NCBI GenBank assembly: GCA_028023455.1
Contig: JAQFVV010006474.1
Coordinates: 507,001 to 571,000, forward strand
DNA length: 64,000 bases
Source: Epiperipatus broadwayi
Taxonomy: Eukaryota > Onychophora > Udeonychophora > Euonychophora > Peripatidae
Direction of reading: 5' to 3'
Under the pieces are notes generated by a model. That model made no database searches. It saw only the letters and a program-made list of their open reading frames with translations, and had not been told where the DNA came from. A program made the translations under genes and the position numbers. Below are positions 1-10,219 of the stretch, in pieces; positions within the stretch are counted from its first letter, which is position 1, and every line of letters starts with the position of its first letter.

Positions 1-14
1 TCCAATACCTACTC

Positions 15-73
15 ATCCAATATCCCCAGACTAGTTTCTGTCTTGTGGCCTTCGTCAGTGAGGAGCTTTGGAT
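15..73 (-). ncRNA. Type-I hammerhead ribozyme-like motif
   Basis: Read on the minus strand, the block has stem I 5' strand AUCCAA-AGC-UCCUCA, then CUGACGA, a short stem II with loop CACAA, GAAAC, UA, and the cleavage triplet GUC, followed by UGGGGA-UA-UUGGAU. The two stem I strands pair as UCCUCA with UGGGGA and AUCCAA with UUGGAU around an internal loop. Predicted cleavage lies between 29 and 28. Stem III is minimal (ACUAGU, self-complementary), as expected of hammerheads that work as dimers. The base of stem II is an A-A apposition, which may lower activity. Confidence 0.65.
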
Positions 74-510
74 CTGAGAGCACTGCATCTAGATCTTAGG
101 ATCTAATGTAACCCTCTAGCAACCACCTTTTATCTCTACTTAACTACAAAACTATGAGAATGAAATTGAAAACACAAAAAATATTTTCAATCTAAGCTCA
201 ATAGCTTATATAGTCATATGGGTCTGAACTCAGTTCAGCACCAATACATTTTGGTGTCTTTGGCTCTTTTACAACCATAGCCACCACTATCCTATTAGGC
301 AGGATTGGTGTTAAACCATTAAGCATCACATGATCACATTTCCTATACTAGCACATTAATTGTTGATAAACTATATAAGCTATTGAGCTTAGATTGAAAA
401 TATTTTTTGTGTTTTCAATTTCATTCTCATAGTTTTGTAGTTAAGTAGAGATAAAAGGTGTTTGCTAGAGGGTTGCATTAGATCCTAAGATCTGGATGCA
501 GTGCTCTCAG

Positions 511-569
511 ATCCAAAGCTCCTCACTGACGAAGGCCACAAGCCAGAAACTAGTATGGGGATATTGGAT
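511..569 (+). ncRNA. Type-I hammerhead ribozyme-like motif
   Basis: All core boxes are present: CTGACGA (526-532), GAAAC (546-550) and triplet GTA with predicted cleavage after 555. Stem I pairs TCCTCA with TGGGGA (6 bp including one G-U) and ATCCAA with TTGGAT (6 bp) across an AGC/TA internal loop. Stem II is GGC/GCC capped by CACAA, with an A-A mismatch at its base. Stem III is the palindrome ACTAGT, so a two-molecule or tandem-dimer fold is likely. This is one of the best-preserved copies in the window. Confidence 0.7.
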
Positions 570-966
570 GAGTAGGCATTGGATAGGGATTTTATGCACA
601 AGCCTTCTGGCATCCATTGATTACTCTGTTTAGCACAGGTGGCAATACTGTATGGAGAGTTTTGCTCTGTTTATCAACAATTAATGTGCTAGTATAGGAA
701 ATGTGATCATGTGATGCTTAATGGTTTAACACCAATCCTGCCTAATAGGATAGTGGTGGCTATGGTTGTAAAAGAGCCAAAGACACCAAAATGTATGGGT
801 GCTGAACTGAGTTCAGACCCATATGACTATATAAGCTATTGAGCTTAGATTGAAAATATTTTTTGTGTTTTCAATTTCATTCTCATAGTTTTGTAGTTAA
901 GTAGAGATAAAAGGTGGTTGCTAGAGGGTTGCATTAGATCCTAAGATCTAGATGCAGTGCTCTCAG

Positions 967-1025
967 ATCCAAAGCTCCTCACTGACAAAGGCGACAAGCC
1001 AGAAACTAGTCTGTGGATATTGGAT
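967..1025 (+). ncRNA. Decayed hammerhead ribozyme copy
   Basis: Second tandem copy of the hammerhead block, 456 bp after the one at 511. The first box reads CTGACAA (982-988), so the conserved G8 is changed to A. The 3' strand of stem I reads TGTGGA instead of TGGGGA. GAAAC and the GTC triplet remain. The G8 change should abolish or strongly reduce cleavage (family knowledge). Confidence 0.6.
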
Positions 1026-1156
1026 GAGTAGGCATTGGATAGGGATTTTATGCACAAGCCTTCTGGCATCCATTGATTACTCTGTTTAGCACAGGTGGCA
1101 ATACTGTATGGAGAGTTTTGCTCTGTTTATCAACAATTAATGTGCTAGTATAGGAA

Positions 1157-2974
1157 AGTTACAGAGTTATTCACTATAATTAAATCTACTTTAACTAGTT
1201 AGTAAGAATTTAATCATTTCTAATTTATGAAAGTTTTTTAAGAGAATGAAATTTTACCTCTAATTATCATTTATGTCTAGACTTTGAATTAATTTTTCAT
1301 ATTGACCTAGGTTTTATATATTTTTGCTGGAGTGATTACATATGTCTTCTTAACAGTTTCTAGAGTTTGTAAATGGCTTTATTCAACAGGTTACCTGGTT
1401 TCTTTTAACAGCTTGCTGCTTCTTCTTTTCAGGCAATATATATCTTTGTAGCCTCATTAAGCAGGAATCTGATAATTGTGGGTATATGTCTCAGCAATAA
1501 TAGGTCAAGGATTTTGTTGTCATGTTTCAGGTAATCAAATGCATAGGAAATAGGTTATGAAAACTAAATGAACTCCTTGTTGTAAGTTTAGCACTGCATT
1601 GTGATGTCAGTGCTTCTGGATAAATAGCTATACATCACTGGACAAATTATACATTCTCAATGAAAGAGTCCACAAAATTCAACAGGTGATAAGTCAGCAG
1701 AAATTAAAATAACTAGCAGCAGTTGAATCGGAATCAACATAACAGCGGAATAATTCTAATAATAATTTAGTAGTCTTTATATCCTTGACAAACCATTGTC
1801 TGATCTCACCCACATCATTAATCAGTTTCAATCTTTTTCTAATTAGCTAATCTTTTTTTATTTCAATTACAATGTTAATTACAACAATGATTATCTAATC
1901 AGTTGGATATATTACTGTTTTCAGTAAAACATTCTTTTCTTGATGAGACAACTTACAAAATTGTTTTAATCTTTGATTAGATCATATTTTTCTCTAATTA
2001 AATAATTTTAGACAATAATTCTGTACAATTATTTACATTACAATTTTTTTGTTCCTTTTTTTCATCTTTCTTTACAATTACTATTTTAGTTTAAATTATT
2101 ACACCAAGTACAATCTTTAAATTACCTTTACACAATTAGTTTTTAATTTTATTATACCTCATAACATTTTGGAATTTGTACTTTTATTTCAAAGAAAAGA
2201 TGAGCCATTCCATTTAAATAGTAACTTTAGTTAAAATTCTTAATTAATAAACTACATTATACTTTAACTATATTTTCTCCTCCTCTACTTTTTTTTTATT
2301 TTAACTTGAGATTCAGACACAGAATTTTATTTTGCCTTTTGTTTACTTCCTAATTGACTTTTGCTCTATTCTAAACTCTCTTTATTCTATTTAATAAAGT
2401 GACTGTATTTTTATTGATAACAAAAATAATACATTGTTTTTTTTCTAAATATTCTTAACATACTTTTAAATATCTTATGTAACATATATTTGCATATCCA
2501 TTACAGTATGTGTATATGTGTATTATATTTGTAAATTTTATTGTTTGATTTTTTTAATCAATTGCAATATTTTCAGATATTTGCAAATACTCAAAAACAT
2601 CTAATATGTTTAGAATGAACGGTATTTACCAGTCTTTAATTTGCTTTTTTAAATTCTAATTAATAAATTTATCAATTAGCATTTTGAGTGATATTGTTTA
2701 ATGCTAAAATAGATTATGTAGATATTTTAGGGTCCTTGCAGTCCCAAAACTAGCTTTGGACTAATGATACATGATATATGTACATAATTCTCTTTAGAAT
2801 TATTTAAGCGATACTAAGGTAATAAAATAACCTTCAAAGTCAATTCATTATTTTATATGTTTACAATAATAGTATCTAGTTTAATAATGGTCAGTTCACT
2901 CTTGGACTAGATGGTATTGGGCATTGATGATGATCAGCATTAATATAATAATCCTAGCATTATTGATGTAAGAT
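1157..2974. other. A+T-rich DNA, no gene seen
   Basis: No open frame of note, no recognised repeat and no domain signature. Homopolymer T runs and short A+T tracts are common. Confidence 0.6.
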
Positions 2975-3123
2975 TACTTTTAGAATCTATTTTAGCACTT
3001 ATATATATTTATTCAGCTGAAATATTAAATATTGGTTTTATAATGTTATATCCTCAGTTTGGCTCTTAATTAAATAATGATTAGCCCAAAATTTTATAGT
3101 ATATCTCTTTAAGTCCAATCAAA
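2975..3123 (+). repeat. 149-bp direct repeat, left copy
   Basis: Begins TACTTTTAGAATC and ends CCAATCAAA. It matches 10220-10368 over 149 bp with a single visible mismatch (TTGG here, TTGC there). The two copies bracket 7,096 bp that contain the LINE at 5200-10219. A long target-site duplication is the simplest reading; a terminal direct repeat of a larger element is the alternative. Confidence 0.85.
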
Positions 3124-5199
3124 TTGATTGAAATCCGATTCAATTGCGTTATCGAAAAAAAGAAATTTACTAAGCTTTTAAGTTTCATTAAACGTAAGGT
3201 TTAAATTTCATTATTATTTAAACAGAATGTGTATATCAAAATACACACACATTTATATGTAAAACGGATTTTTTTTTTAAAATGTTTATCGATTTATTTT
3301 AGAATAATTCTTATACCGCCTGTTTTTAAATCCATTTGATTTAAAAACAAGCTGGCTAGCTAATTGCATTCCTGTTGCTTTTATTTTAATTATTGTAAAC
3401 AATTTTTACTAGCGGAGGTTTGAATTTTTATATTGTTATTCTCATTTCAATAAACCCTGGGTAGAATTCTTAGATATATTGAGCGGGAGATTAATATTTA
3501 CCCTGCCTAAGGTGAAGAAATTGGACAACAAGGAAAGTGTTTCATGGGAAATAGAGCAACGTATAAATAACCCCGGAAATTTGGAGGGTCAGTTAATCCA
3601 TTTTTGAGAGATAGACAAGTGGTTTTCTCACGTGAAAGTTATAGCAGCATGGACATTTAAATTTCTTAATTAAAGGACATCAGCTGTTATTAAAGACTTC
3701 ACTTGCAAAAATGAAAAATTCTATACTTGTTATCACCACCCGAATGGCTTGCTAACTCCACAAAAGACGGATCCCTGACTTCCAAGTTTGCTCCAGTAAT
3801 GCCTTGAACACCTAAAAGAAACTGGAACCTCTTTACATCTACCTTGCTGCTTCAAGAACCTGAAAATGAACTTAAGTAAAAGTGCACACTCTACGTGAAC
3901 ATTGCTTTTACCGAAAGGTAACTATTTTCATTTTTGTACTTCCCAGGGTAAATTAGTTCTCATTAAATCTCCGCTCAATCTAACCACAAATATGTATTCT
4001 TAAATCAGTATAGCCTCATATTTAATATTTGCTGTGTTTTTCAATATTTTATAGTGTGTCTTAGAATCTTAGTTTTAAGATTCTAATTTGCTTTCCATTT
4101 TGTTTATTGGAGAGTGACGAGTGAGTTTTCTATTTTATGTAAGATTTTTATAAATGCTTTGGCAGTCGTGCTTTTAAAATGCTTACCTGTAATTGTTTAG
4201 TATTTAATAATTAATTAATTTTATACTCTATGTTTGCCCTCTTGCTAAACCTCCAAAAATCTTTTGGCTGATGACTTTATTGTCTGATTTTCGCAGGTGG
4301 AGATTTCGTTCTAAGATCTCTAAAAGTGGAAATTAGAATTGTATTTTTCTTTGTAATTTTATAAGTCGTCAGCAGGAAGATAAAATTTATCCTTTCGTAA
4401 ATTACAGGTGAGCGATACTTTCGGTCTGCTAGAGTATTTAAACTTTTGATTTTTAGATTTCTTTTTGTAGTGATTATGTGTGCTTTAAATTTATCAGAGC
4501 GTGTACTCAGAATTTGTTTGTAAGTTTATTTTCTTTTCTTTATTTGCTGGGGCAGATGTAACTGTTTTTCTAATCATTTACTTGTCCTTTATTGGGACCA
4601 TTAATTATTAATTTTAAAGTAATTTTCACCAATCGTTTGGCTGGGATTCACCAGTTTTAATTGTTTCTTCATTTCAGTCATGTTTGTCGGTTGTTCTTGA
4701 GGTGGATCAATCACCGTTATTTTAAACGTAGTAATAGGTGCAGCTCATACCGATATAAGGACATTCAAGGTCTGACCAATTTTTTTGAGATCTTGAACAG
4801 CTCATCGGTGCTGGATTCTTTGGTCTATTTCAGGGGCATAGGGTTTAAATATCTGAAAGTGAAAACCAATGTTTAGGTGAATCCTCTGCTGAATGAAATT
4901 TGCTTCCTCCCTTTTACATTTGTTTATTAGAAGATCAGTCAGTCTGTCATAGCTTTTCCTTTAGTATGTATGGTACACACCTGAGTTAACCCCATCTCTT
5001 GTGTCATAAACTTATATTTAATAATCTATTTTCTCATAATAAAATTTATGAAATATGTTTAAACTTAATTTGGCTGACGTTTGTCTTTGTGCTTTTGTCT
5101 CAATTGTCTAAACAATTTAAGATCTCTTGTTTCTCCCTGGGTTTAGTCGGTGCAAACCATCATCATCATCTATTCTGATCACAGTAAACAAATTTTCCA
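3124..5199. other. 2.1-kb unexplained segment inside the duplicated-target insert
   Basis: This stretch lies between the left direct repeat and the simple-sequence tail of the LINE. It is less A+T-biased than its surroundings and has no long open frame or recognisable domain. It contains a diverged inverted repeat: the TTGAGCGGGAG...TACCCTG block near 3479-3505 is matched in reverse near 3948-3990. The partial LINE copy at 22.95 kb shows no homology to this segment, so it is probably not ordinary LINE 3' UTR. It may be 3'-transduced flanking DNA or another element (inference). Confidence 0.4.
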
Positions 5200-5222
5200 T
5201 GTGATGTGATGTGATGTGATGT
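5200..5222 (-). repeat. Simple-sequence 3' tail of the LINE
   Basis: GTGAT repeats on the plus strand (CATCA units on the LINE strand). The second copy has a degenerate equivalent just before 22950, after which similarity ends. It therefore marks the LINE 3' terminus. Confidence 0.7.
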
Positions 5223-5317
5223 ATTATGGCTTCTCCTTAAACGAAGTCAAGAATATCTCAGCAATTAAGCCCAGATAAACCTGTTAGCCACTTTCTTTTA
5301 CATTCCCCACTCTAAAT

Positions 5318-8300
5318 TTACCCATAATCTGCTCTATCCCATTTCCACAACATAATTTTTGTCAACTCTATAACCTTTATATCTAAATCCCCCTTATCTT
5401 TTCCCAAACCTAGCATAAAAACCAATAATTCACTTTCTGTATAATCACTCTTTTCATATTTATTTTTCCACAACTTCATTATATGTACCCTTTCTGTTTT
5501 CAAACATTTACATTCAATTAACAAATGCCTAATATTTTCAATTCCTTCCTTACATAATTTACAAAATAAATCACCCATATTTTTCCATTTACATGTATAT
5601 TCTTTTGTAGCTAAAGATCCCATTCGAGCCTTAAACAATAAACTACTTTCCTTACTATTATCATATATTAACTCACACCTAATATTCTGTTTATTTCTAT
5701 ATATATTTAAACTCTTTTTACTCTCCATACTATTTCTCCATCTCTCTAACTCCCTAGTCTTTATTAATAAATTTATTCTTTTATCCCATTCCTTACTACT
5801 ATAACACTCAATAATCCTCTTAACACAATCATCCCATCTTTTGTACAAATATACTGATATAAATTCTTTATCCAAATCTTTTGCATAGCACATTACCTTT
5901 CTCACCCATCTTGTTACCTGCCCTTTACTCATAACCCAATTAAATACTATTTTAGCTATTCTTTTATTATCCATAAACTGCAATCTACCAAACATTTTCA
6001 TTTTACTTTTTGCATCTCTCATATGAAAACTTGACCATCCCATTTCTCCTTGAATTGCCTCCCTTGCTGTCCATATTTCTGCATCCAATGCATGTCTTCC
6101 TACTTCCCTTTGAGCTTTTTCTAAATAATCTAATATCTTTTTACTAACATATAATGCATCATTACCATATGTTAACCCTGCTACTGCAACTCCTTTCCAT
6201 ATAAGTCTAGCTAAATCATATTTATTATATGAAAATACTGTTAATTTCTTTATCAATCCCTTTCTTTTCTTTGCTTCATTTATCAATTTTTTCTCCCATT
6301 CATCCAAATAATTTTTCTGATTACTTAAAATAATTCCCAAATAACTATATCTATTCACCACACTTAACTTAATATCTCCCAATAAAAATTCTACATCTTC
6401 TCTTTCCTCAGTATTAACCATCATTATATTTGATTTTTCTTCACTAAATTTAATCCCCATCTCTTTACCCACCCTTGCACATGTCCTCAACATAACTTCC
6501 ATATCTTCTCTTTTTTCTGCACACAAAAATATATCATCTGCAAAAAAAACACCTGACAAAATATATACTCCCTTACTACCTATTAACGGTATCTCTATCC
6601 CTCTTCCTAATCTTTCTATTGCTCTTTCCATTTCACTCAAACACAACACAAACAAAATAGGTGACATAGGGCATCCTTGCCTTAGTCCCACACCATTTTT
6701 AACTTTAATTGATTCTATATTCTCTAATTGATATATATAATAATTATTTTCATATAATTTCTTAATAGTATCTATTAAAGCTTCATCCATTCCCAAATTT
6801 GCTAAACTTATCCATAATCTATTTCTATTTACTCTATCATATGCCTTCTCTATATCTATAAAACTCATATATAACTGTTTATCTGCATTCCTACTCATAT
6901 CCATAAGTTGTGTAACTACAAATAAACTATCTCCTATATGCCTATCTAATCTAAAACCTCCTTGCATTTCACCCACTACATTATTCCCTTCCATCCATTT
7001 TACAACTTTACTAGCCACCATATATGAGAAAACTTTATATAAAACTGATGTTACCGCTATCAGTCTATAATTATTCAACTTTCTATGATCCTTACCCTTT
7101 CCTTTAAATAATAACCTTACTCTTGTATTACTCCAACTACTTGGGAAAACTCTATTCTGTGCCATTTTATTAAAACAGGATAATAACTTTACTTTTGCCC
7201 TATATCCTAAATTCATTACCATCTCTGCTGCCCATCCATCTAAACCTCTTGCCTTCCCACTTTTCAATTTCTTCTCTACCTCATTTAGTTCATTTTCTGA
7301 AAAACTAATATTACCATTACTATATTCTTTCATATTTTCTAATATTCTATCATTCACATCTAACATCTTTTCTATATTCATTACATAACTATTTAAGATT
7401 CTCTCTAAATCTTCTCTAGAACTACACTCAATTCCCTCATCATCTAGTAATACTAACTCTCTCTCCCCTACATTTCTCTCTCTCTCCCCTACATTTCTCC
7501 TTTTAATATAATTCCAAAATTTTTTACTTCCATCTCTTCCACTTTTATTAATATCCTCCAACAATTTACTATTCAATTTCATTCTCTCTCTATAAATATC
7601 TATTTTAGCCAACTTCTTCTTTTCTAAGTACTTTTCCCATTTAGCATTAATATCTTTTTCACTTTTCTTATTCTTAATAGCACACTTATATTCTCTACAT
7701 GCTTCTTTCCTTTCTTTTACACTTTTACTAATTTTAATTTTTTTATTAATTTTATTCTTTTCAATATTCTCACCTAAAACCCTATTTGCAACTTTTTCTA
7801 CTTCCTTACACCAATCCTTATACTCATCCCCAACCCACTCTTCCATTATTTCTTCAACTTGTATTTTATACTCTTCCAACTTATTCTTATCACTTACTCT
7901 CCATCCATATCTTTCCCTATTATTTCTACTTTTATTTCTATTCTCTATCACATTACTAACCATTTCAATTACAATGAAATTATGATCACTAGTGCATACT
8001 TTTTCTTCATTATCAAATACCTTAATTTTCCGTATTTTATTTATTCCCTCTTTCTCTACCAATACATAATCTATTGTGTGAAATATATTATTTCTGGACC
8101 ATGTGTATTGTCCCTCATAAATATTTAATAAATTTCCAATACTCAAATTCACTTTCTGACAAAAATTCTTCAAAAGCTGTCCATTTTTATTATCTACATC
8201 ATCAATTTCTTCAATATGTCCATTCATATCCCCTATAACCATTATTCTCTTCCCCTTTTCTTTAAAATTTTGTATATCCTTAACTAAACATTCGTATATG

Positions 8301-8758
8301 TTACTATTCCACTCCAATATAATTTGACTATCTCCAGTAGCTATATAAACTATAGCCACCATCCATTCTTGTCTACCCAACCTTATTTCAAACCACAAGT
8401 GTTCTTGACATTTAACAATATTTAAATATTTTTTTGATATAACACCTATACCACCACCCCTTTTTTCTTTTTCTTTTCTATTTATACCCTGCCATACCAA
8501 CTGTTCCAAAATAGGTTCTTCTTCTTCTCTTAAATGTGTTTCCACTATTGCTAATACCTCAAGCTCTTCATTTTCAATTGTTTTATTTAATTCCATCCAC
8601 TTTTCTGGTTTCCTACCACCTTGCATATTCAAAAACCCAATTTTAACAATTTCTTCTTTCCTAACTACTCTTTTATAAATTCTTTTAATTATTTCTTCTC
8701 CATTACATTTATAAATTACTTTCTTACCATTAATTTTACAAACCCATTCCTTCTCCAT
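5318..8758 (-). CDS. LINE ORF2: APE endonuclease and reverse transcriptase
   Basis: A 1,146-residue uninterrupted frame beginning at an ATG. The apurinic-type endonuclease occupies about residues 38-266, with FLNMQG (N44), VETHL (E73), GDMNGH (D177, N179), TIDYVLV (D230) and SDH (D258, H259). The RT core covers about 500-860: the NYRLIAVTSVLYK block, motif A FIDIEKAYDRV (D635), motif B RQGCPMSP (693-700), motif C FADD (739-742), and YLGIILS. A C-terminal C-x2-C-x8-H-x4-C knuckle lies at 1066-1083. It would nick chromosomal DNA and copy its own RNA by target-primed reverse transcription. All catalytic residues that can be judged are present. A small in-frame tandem duplication (RNVGERE twice) lies near residues 421-434. 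No polyA signal or splice site was needed to explain it. Confidence 0.93.
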   Translation of the reverse strand: MEKEWVCKINGKKVIYKCNGEEIIKRIYKRVVRKEEIVKIGFLNMQGGRKPEKWMELNKTIENEELEVLAIVETHLREEEEPILEQLVWQGINRKEKEKRGGGIGVISKKYLNIVKCQEHLWFEIRLGRQEWMVAIVYIATGDSQIILEWNSNIYECLVKDIQNFKEKGKRIMVIGDMNGHIEEIDDVDNKNGQLLKNFCQKVNLSIGNLLNIYEGQYTWSRNNIFHTIDYVLVEKEGINKIRKIKVFDNEEKVCTSDHNFIVIEMVSNVIENRNKSRNNRERYGWRVSDKNKLEEYKIQVEEIMEEWVGDEYKDWCKEVEKVANRVLGENIEKNKINKKIKISKSVKERKEACREYKCAIKNKKSEKDINAKWEKYLEKKKLAKIDIYRERMKLNSKLLEDINKSGRDGSKKFWNYIKRRNVGERERNVGERELVLLDDEGIECSSREDLERILNSYVMNIEKMLDVNDRILENMKEYSNGNISFSENELNEVEKKLKSGKARGLDGWAAEMVMNLGYRAKVKLLSCFNKMAQNRVFPSSWSNTRVRLLFKGKGKDHRKLNNYRLIAVTSVLYKVFSYMVASKVVKWMEGNNVVGEMQGGFRLDRHIGDSLFVVTQLMDMSRNADKQLYMSFIDIEKAYDRVNRNRLWISLANLGMDEALIDTIKKLYENNYYIYQLENIESIKVKNGVGLRQGCPMSPILFVLCLSEMERAIERLGRGIEIPLIGSKGVYILSGVFFADDIFLCAEKREDMEVMLRTCARVGKEMGIKFSEEKSNIMMVNTEEREDVEFLLGDIKLSVVNRYSYLGIILSNQKNYLDEWEKKLINEAKKRKGLIKKLTVFSYNKYDLARLIWKGVAVAGLTYGNDALYVSKKILDYLEKAQREVGRHALDAEIWTAREAIQGEMGWSSFHMRDAKSKMKMFGRLQFMDNKRIAKIVFNWVMSKGQVTRWVRKVMCYAKDLDKEFISVYLYKRWDDCVKRIIECYSSKEWDKRINLLIKTRELERWRNSMESKKSLNIYRNKQNIRCELIYDNSKESSLLFKARMGSLATKEYTCKWKNMGDLFCKLCKEGIENIRHLLIECKCLKTERVHIMKLWKNKYEKSDYTESELLVFMLGLGKDKGDLDIKVIELTKIMLWKWDRADYG

Positions 8759-8852
8759 ATCTATATTTATATCAAAATCAAATTCCTTTTGCTTACTTCT
8801 TATATTCCATCCATTCTTTTTAATAATATTACAATTTAAAAACCCACCCCCT

Positions 8853-9845
8853 TTATAAGTTTCCCGAAAAAAATTCTTTATAAATCAAACTCCCTAAAAC
8901 TTCACTTCCTTGTTTTCCTAAATGCAACCCATCTTTACTATATAACTCTCTCTTTCCAATAAAACAATCCCACACATCCACAAACATAACATTATTTCTC
9001 TCACACAATTTTTTCAATCTCTCATTTATAGAACATGCCCTATCTAACAAATAACTCTTGTCAAACCTTGGTAATAATCCAACTATTCCTACTCTTCCTT
9101 TAATCATAATCAAATTCCTAATCAAATCTACATACTCATCCATTATTCTCTCTGATGATTCTAATAAATTATTAGTCCCCACCATAACATATACATCTCT
9201 ACTACCTTGTTTTTTAACTTTATCTGCTACATCCCTAATTCTAGCTCCAGGCAAACATACTCTTACATACCTACTTCTATTTTCCCTTGCTATTATATCC
9301 CCACATTCTCTAATTAGTGAATCTCCTATCAATACTGTTTCATAATCTACTTTTTCTGCTCTATCTATAACATTTTCTAATACCTTCTGGTCCTCCTTAT
9401 CTATTTTTTCCTTATCATTCCTACTCAATAATTCCTTTATCTCCTCACATTTTATCTCTAATGATTTTAATTTTACTTCTACATCCTTCAATTCTTCCTC
9501 TATCTTATTTATTCTTTGACTAATCATCTCCATTACACTATTACTTTCTCCACCCACTATTCTTTGACTATCTACACTTTGAAAACACTTTCTCACCTCT
9601 TTTATCATATTAATACACTGACTGCATAACCATAAACCATTTACATCCTTCCTAGTCTTATTTAAACATTTCAAGTGATATACCCCATCACATATAGTAC
9701 ATTCTACAACAGCACGCTTAATTTCCTTTTCCCGATTATATAAACATTTTGAAATACAAATATAATCCTTTTTTTTTATTTTACGTTTTTCGAACGTTAT
9801 ATTTTTCTTAAAAGTAAATCTTTTAATAACAAATTTACAAAAAAA
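8853..9845 (-). CDS. LINE ORF1: PHD-like finger plus SGNH/GDSL esterase
   Basis: The frame is open from 9845 down to the stop at 8853. No ATG lies in its upstream part; the 273-residue product often drawn from 9674 would begin at a TTG codon, so the true start is unclear or lost. Upstream of 9674 the frame reads CTICDGVYHLKC and continues to WLCSQC, a C-x2-C, H-x2-C, C-x2-C array like the PHD finger of CR1-group ORF1. Numbered from 9674, a coiled-coil-like acidic/basic region covers about 49-85. The SGNH hydrolase follows, with GDSL (S119), LPGA (G143), GTNN (N168) and DGLHL (D248, H251). This domain is a predicted esterase in LINE ORF1 proteins, possibly acting on RNP or membrane targeting (family knowledge). 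ORF2 starts 94 bp downstream. Confidence 0.85.
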   Translation of the reverse strand, partial: FFCKFVIKRFTFKKNITFEKRKIKKKDYICISKCLYNREKEIKRAVVECTICDGVYHLKCLNKTRKDVNGLWLCSQCINMIKEVRKCFQSVDSQRIVGGESNSVMEMISQRINKIEEELKDVEVKLKSLEIKCEEIKELLSRNDKEKIDKEDQKVLENVIDRAEKVDYETVLIGDSLIRECGDIIARENRSRYVRVCLPGARIRDVADKVKKQGSRDVYVMVGTNNLLESSERIMDEYVDLIRNLIMIKGRVGIVGLLPRFDKSYLLDRACSINERLKKLCERNNVMFVDVWDCFIGKRELYSKDGLHLGKQGSEVLGSLIYKEFFSGNL

Positions 9846-10165
9846 CTAATCAACAAAATAACTTTTAAAAATAAAAAAAGTAATAATAATTCTATATATA
9901 AAATAACAATATATAAATAAAACAAAACAAAAAATAAATAGTAACTTTTTTAAAAAATTTCTATATATAAATAACGTTTTTCGAACGTTATATTTTTCTT
10001 AAAAGTAAATCTTTTAATAAATTTACAAAAAACTAATCAACAAAATAACTTTTTAAAAATAAAAAAATAATAATAATTCTATATATAAAATAACAATATA
10101 TAAATAATAAAACAAAACAAAAAATAAATAATAACTTTTTAAAAAAATTTCTATATATATAAATA
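9783..10165 (-). repeat. Two tandem 191-bp 5' UTR monomers of the LINE
   Basis: A unit beginning ACGTTTTTCGAACGTTATAT on the plus strand occurs at 9783 and again at 9974, so the period is 191 bp with only small indels between copies. The pair lies just upstream of ORF1 on the minus strand. It resembles promoter monomers known from some LINEs such as mouse L1, but promoter activity is inference. The open frame of ORF1 reads into the nearer unit. Confidence 0.8.
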
Positions 10166-10219
10166 ACAAACTGAAAAAACTTTAAAACAAATAAAAAACA
10201 CAATTTTCAATCTTTCAAA

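Larger units (their letters stand above)
1..1156. mobile_element. Hammerhead-bearing palindromic repeat, tandem copy
   Basis: Two orientations of one repeat family meet here. Positions 1-370 are a minus-strand copy cut by the window edge. From 371 a plus-strand monomer runs to 826, and a second plus copy follows from 827 to about 1156, so the period is about 456 bp (CTATATAAGC at 371 and at 827). The same sequence recurs at 18.5, 23.8, 25.9, 31-32.3, 47.8 and 50.6 kb. Each monomer contains a hammerhead ribozyme-like block. There is no coding potential. The right end stops after the GTGCTAGTATAGG segment and lacks the GGAGAGTTTTGCC terminus seen in complete copies. No target duplication can be tested because the left edge is missing. 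The repeat relationship is seen directly; calling it a non-autonomous, retrozyme-like retroelement is inference. Confidence 0.8.
5200..10219 (-). mobile_element. Near-complete LINE (esterase-ORF1 type) on the minus strand
   Basis: Layout on the minus strand: two 191-bp 5' monomers, ORF1 with PHD-like finger and SGNH esterase, a 94-bp gap, ORF2 with APE endonuclease plus RT plus zinc knuckle, a short 3' UTR, and a CATCA-type microsatellite tail at 5200-5222. The 3' UTR and tail are shared with the second copy at 22.95 kb, which fixes the 3' end. The 5' end abuts the right direct repeat at 10220. An esterase in ORF1 is known from CR1/L2-group LINEs; the clade is not assigned here. An uninterrupted ORF2 of 1,146 residues implies recent activity. 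Confidence 0.85.
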
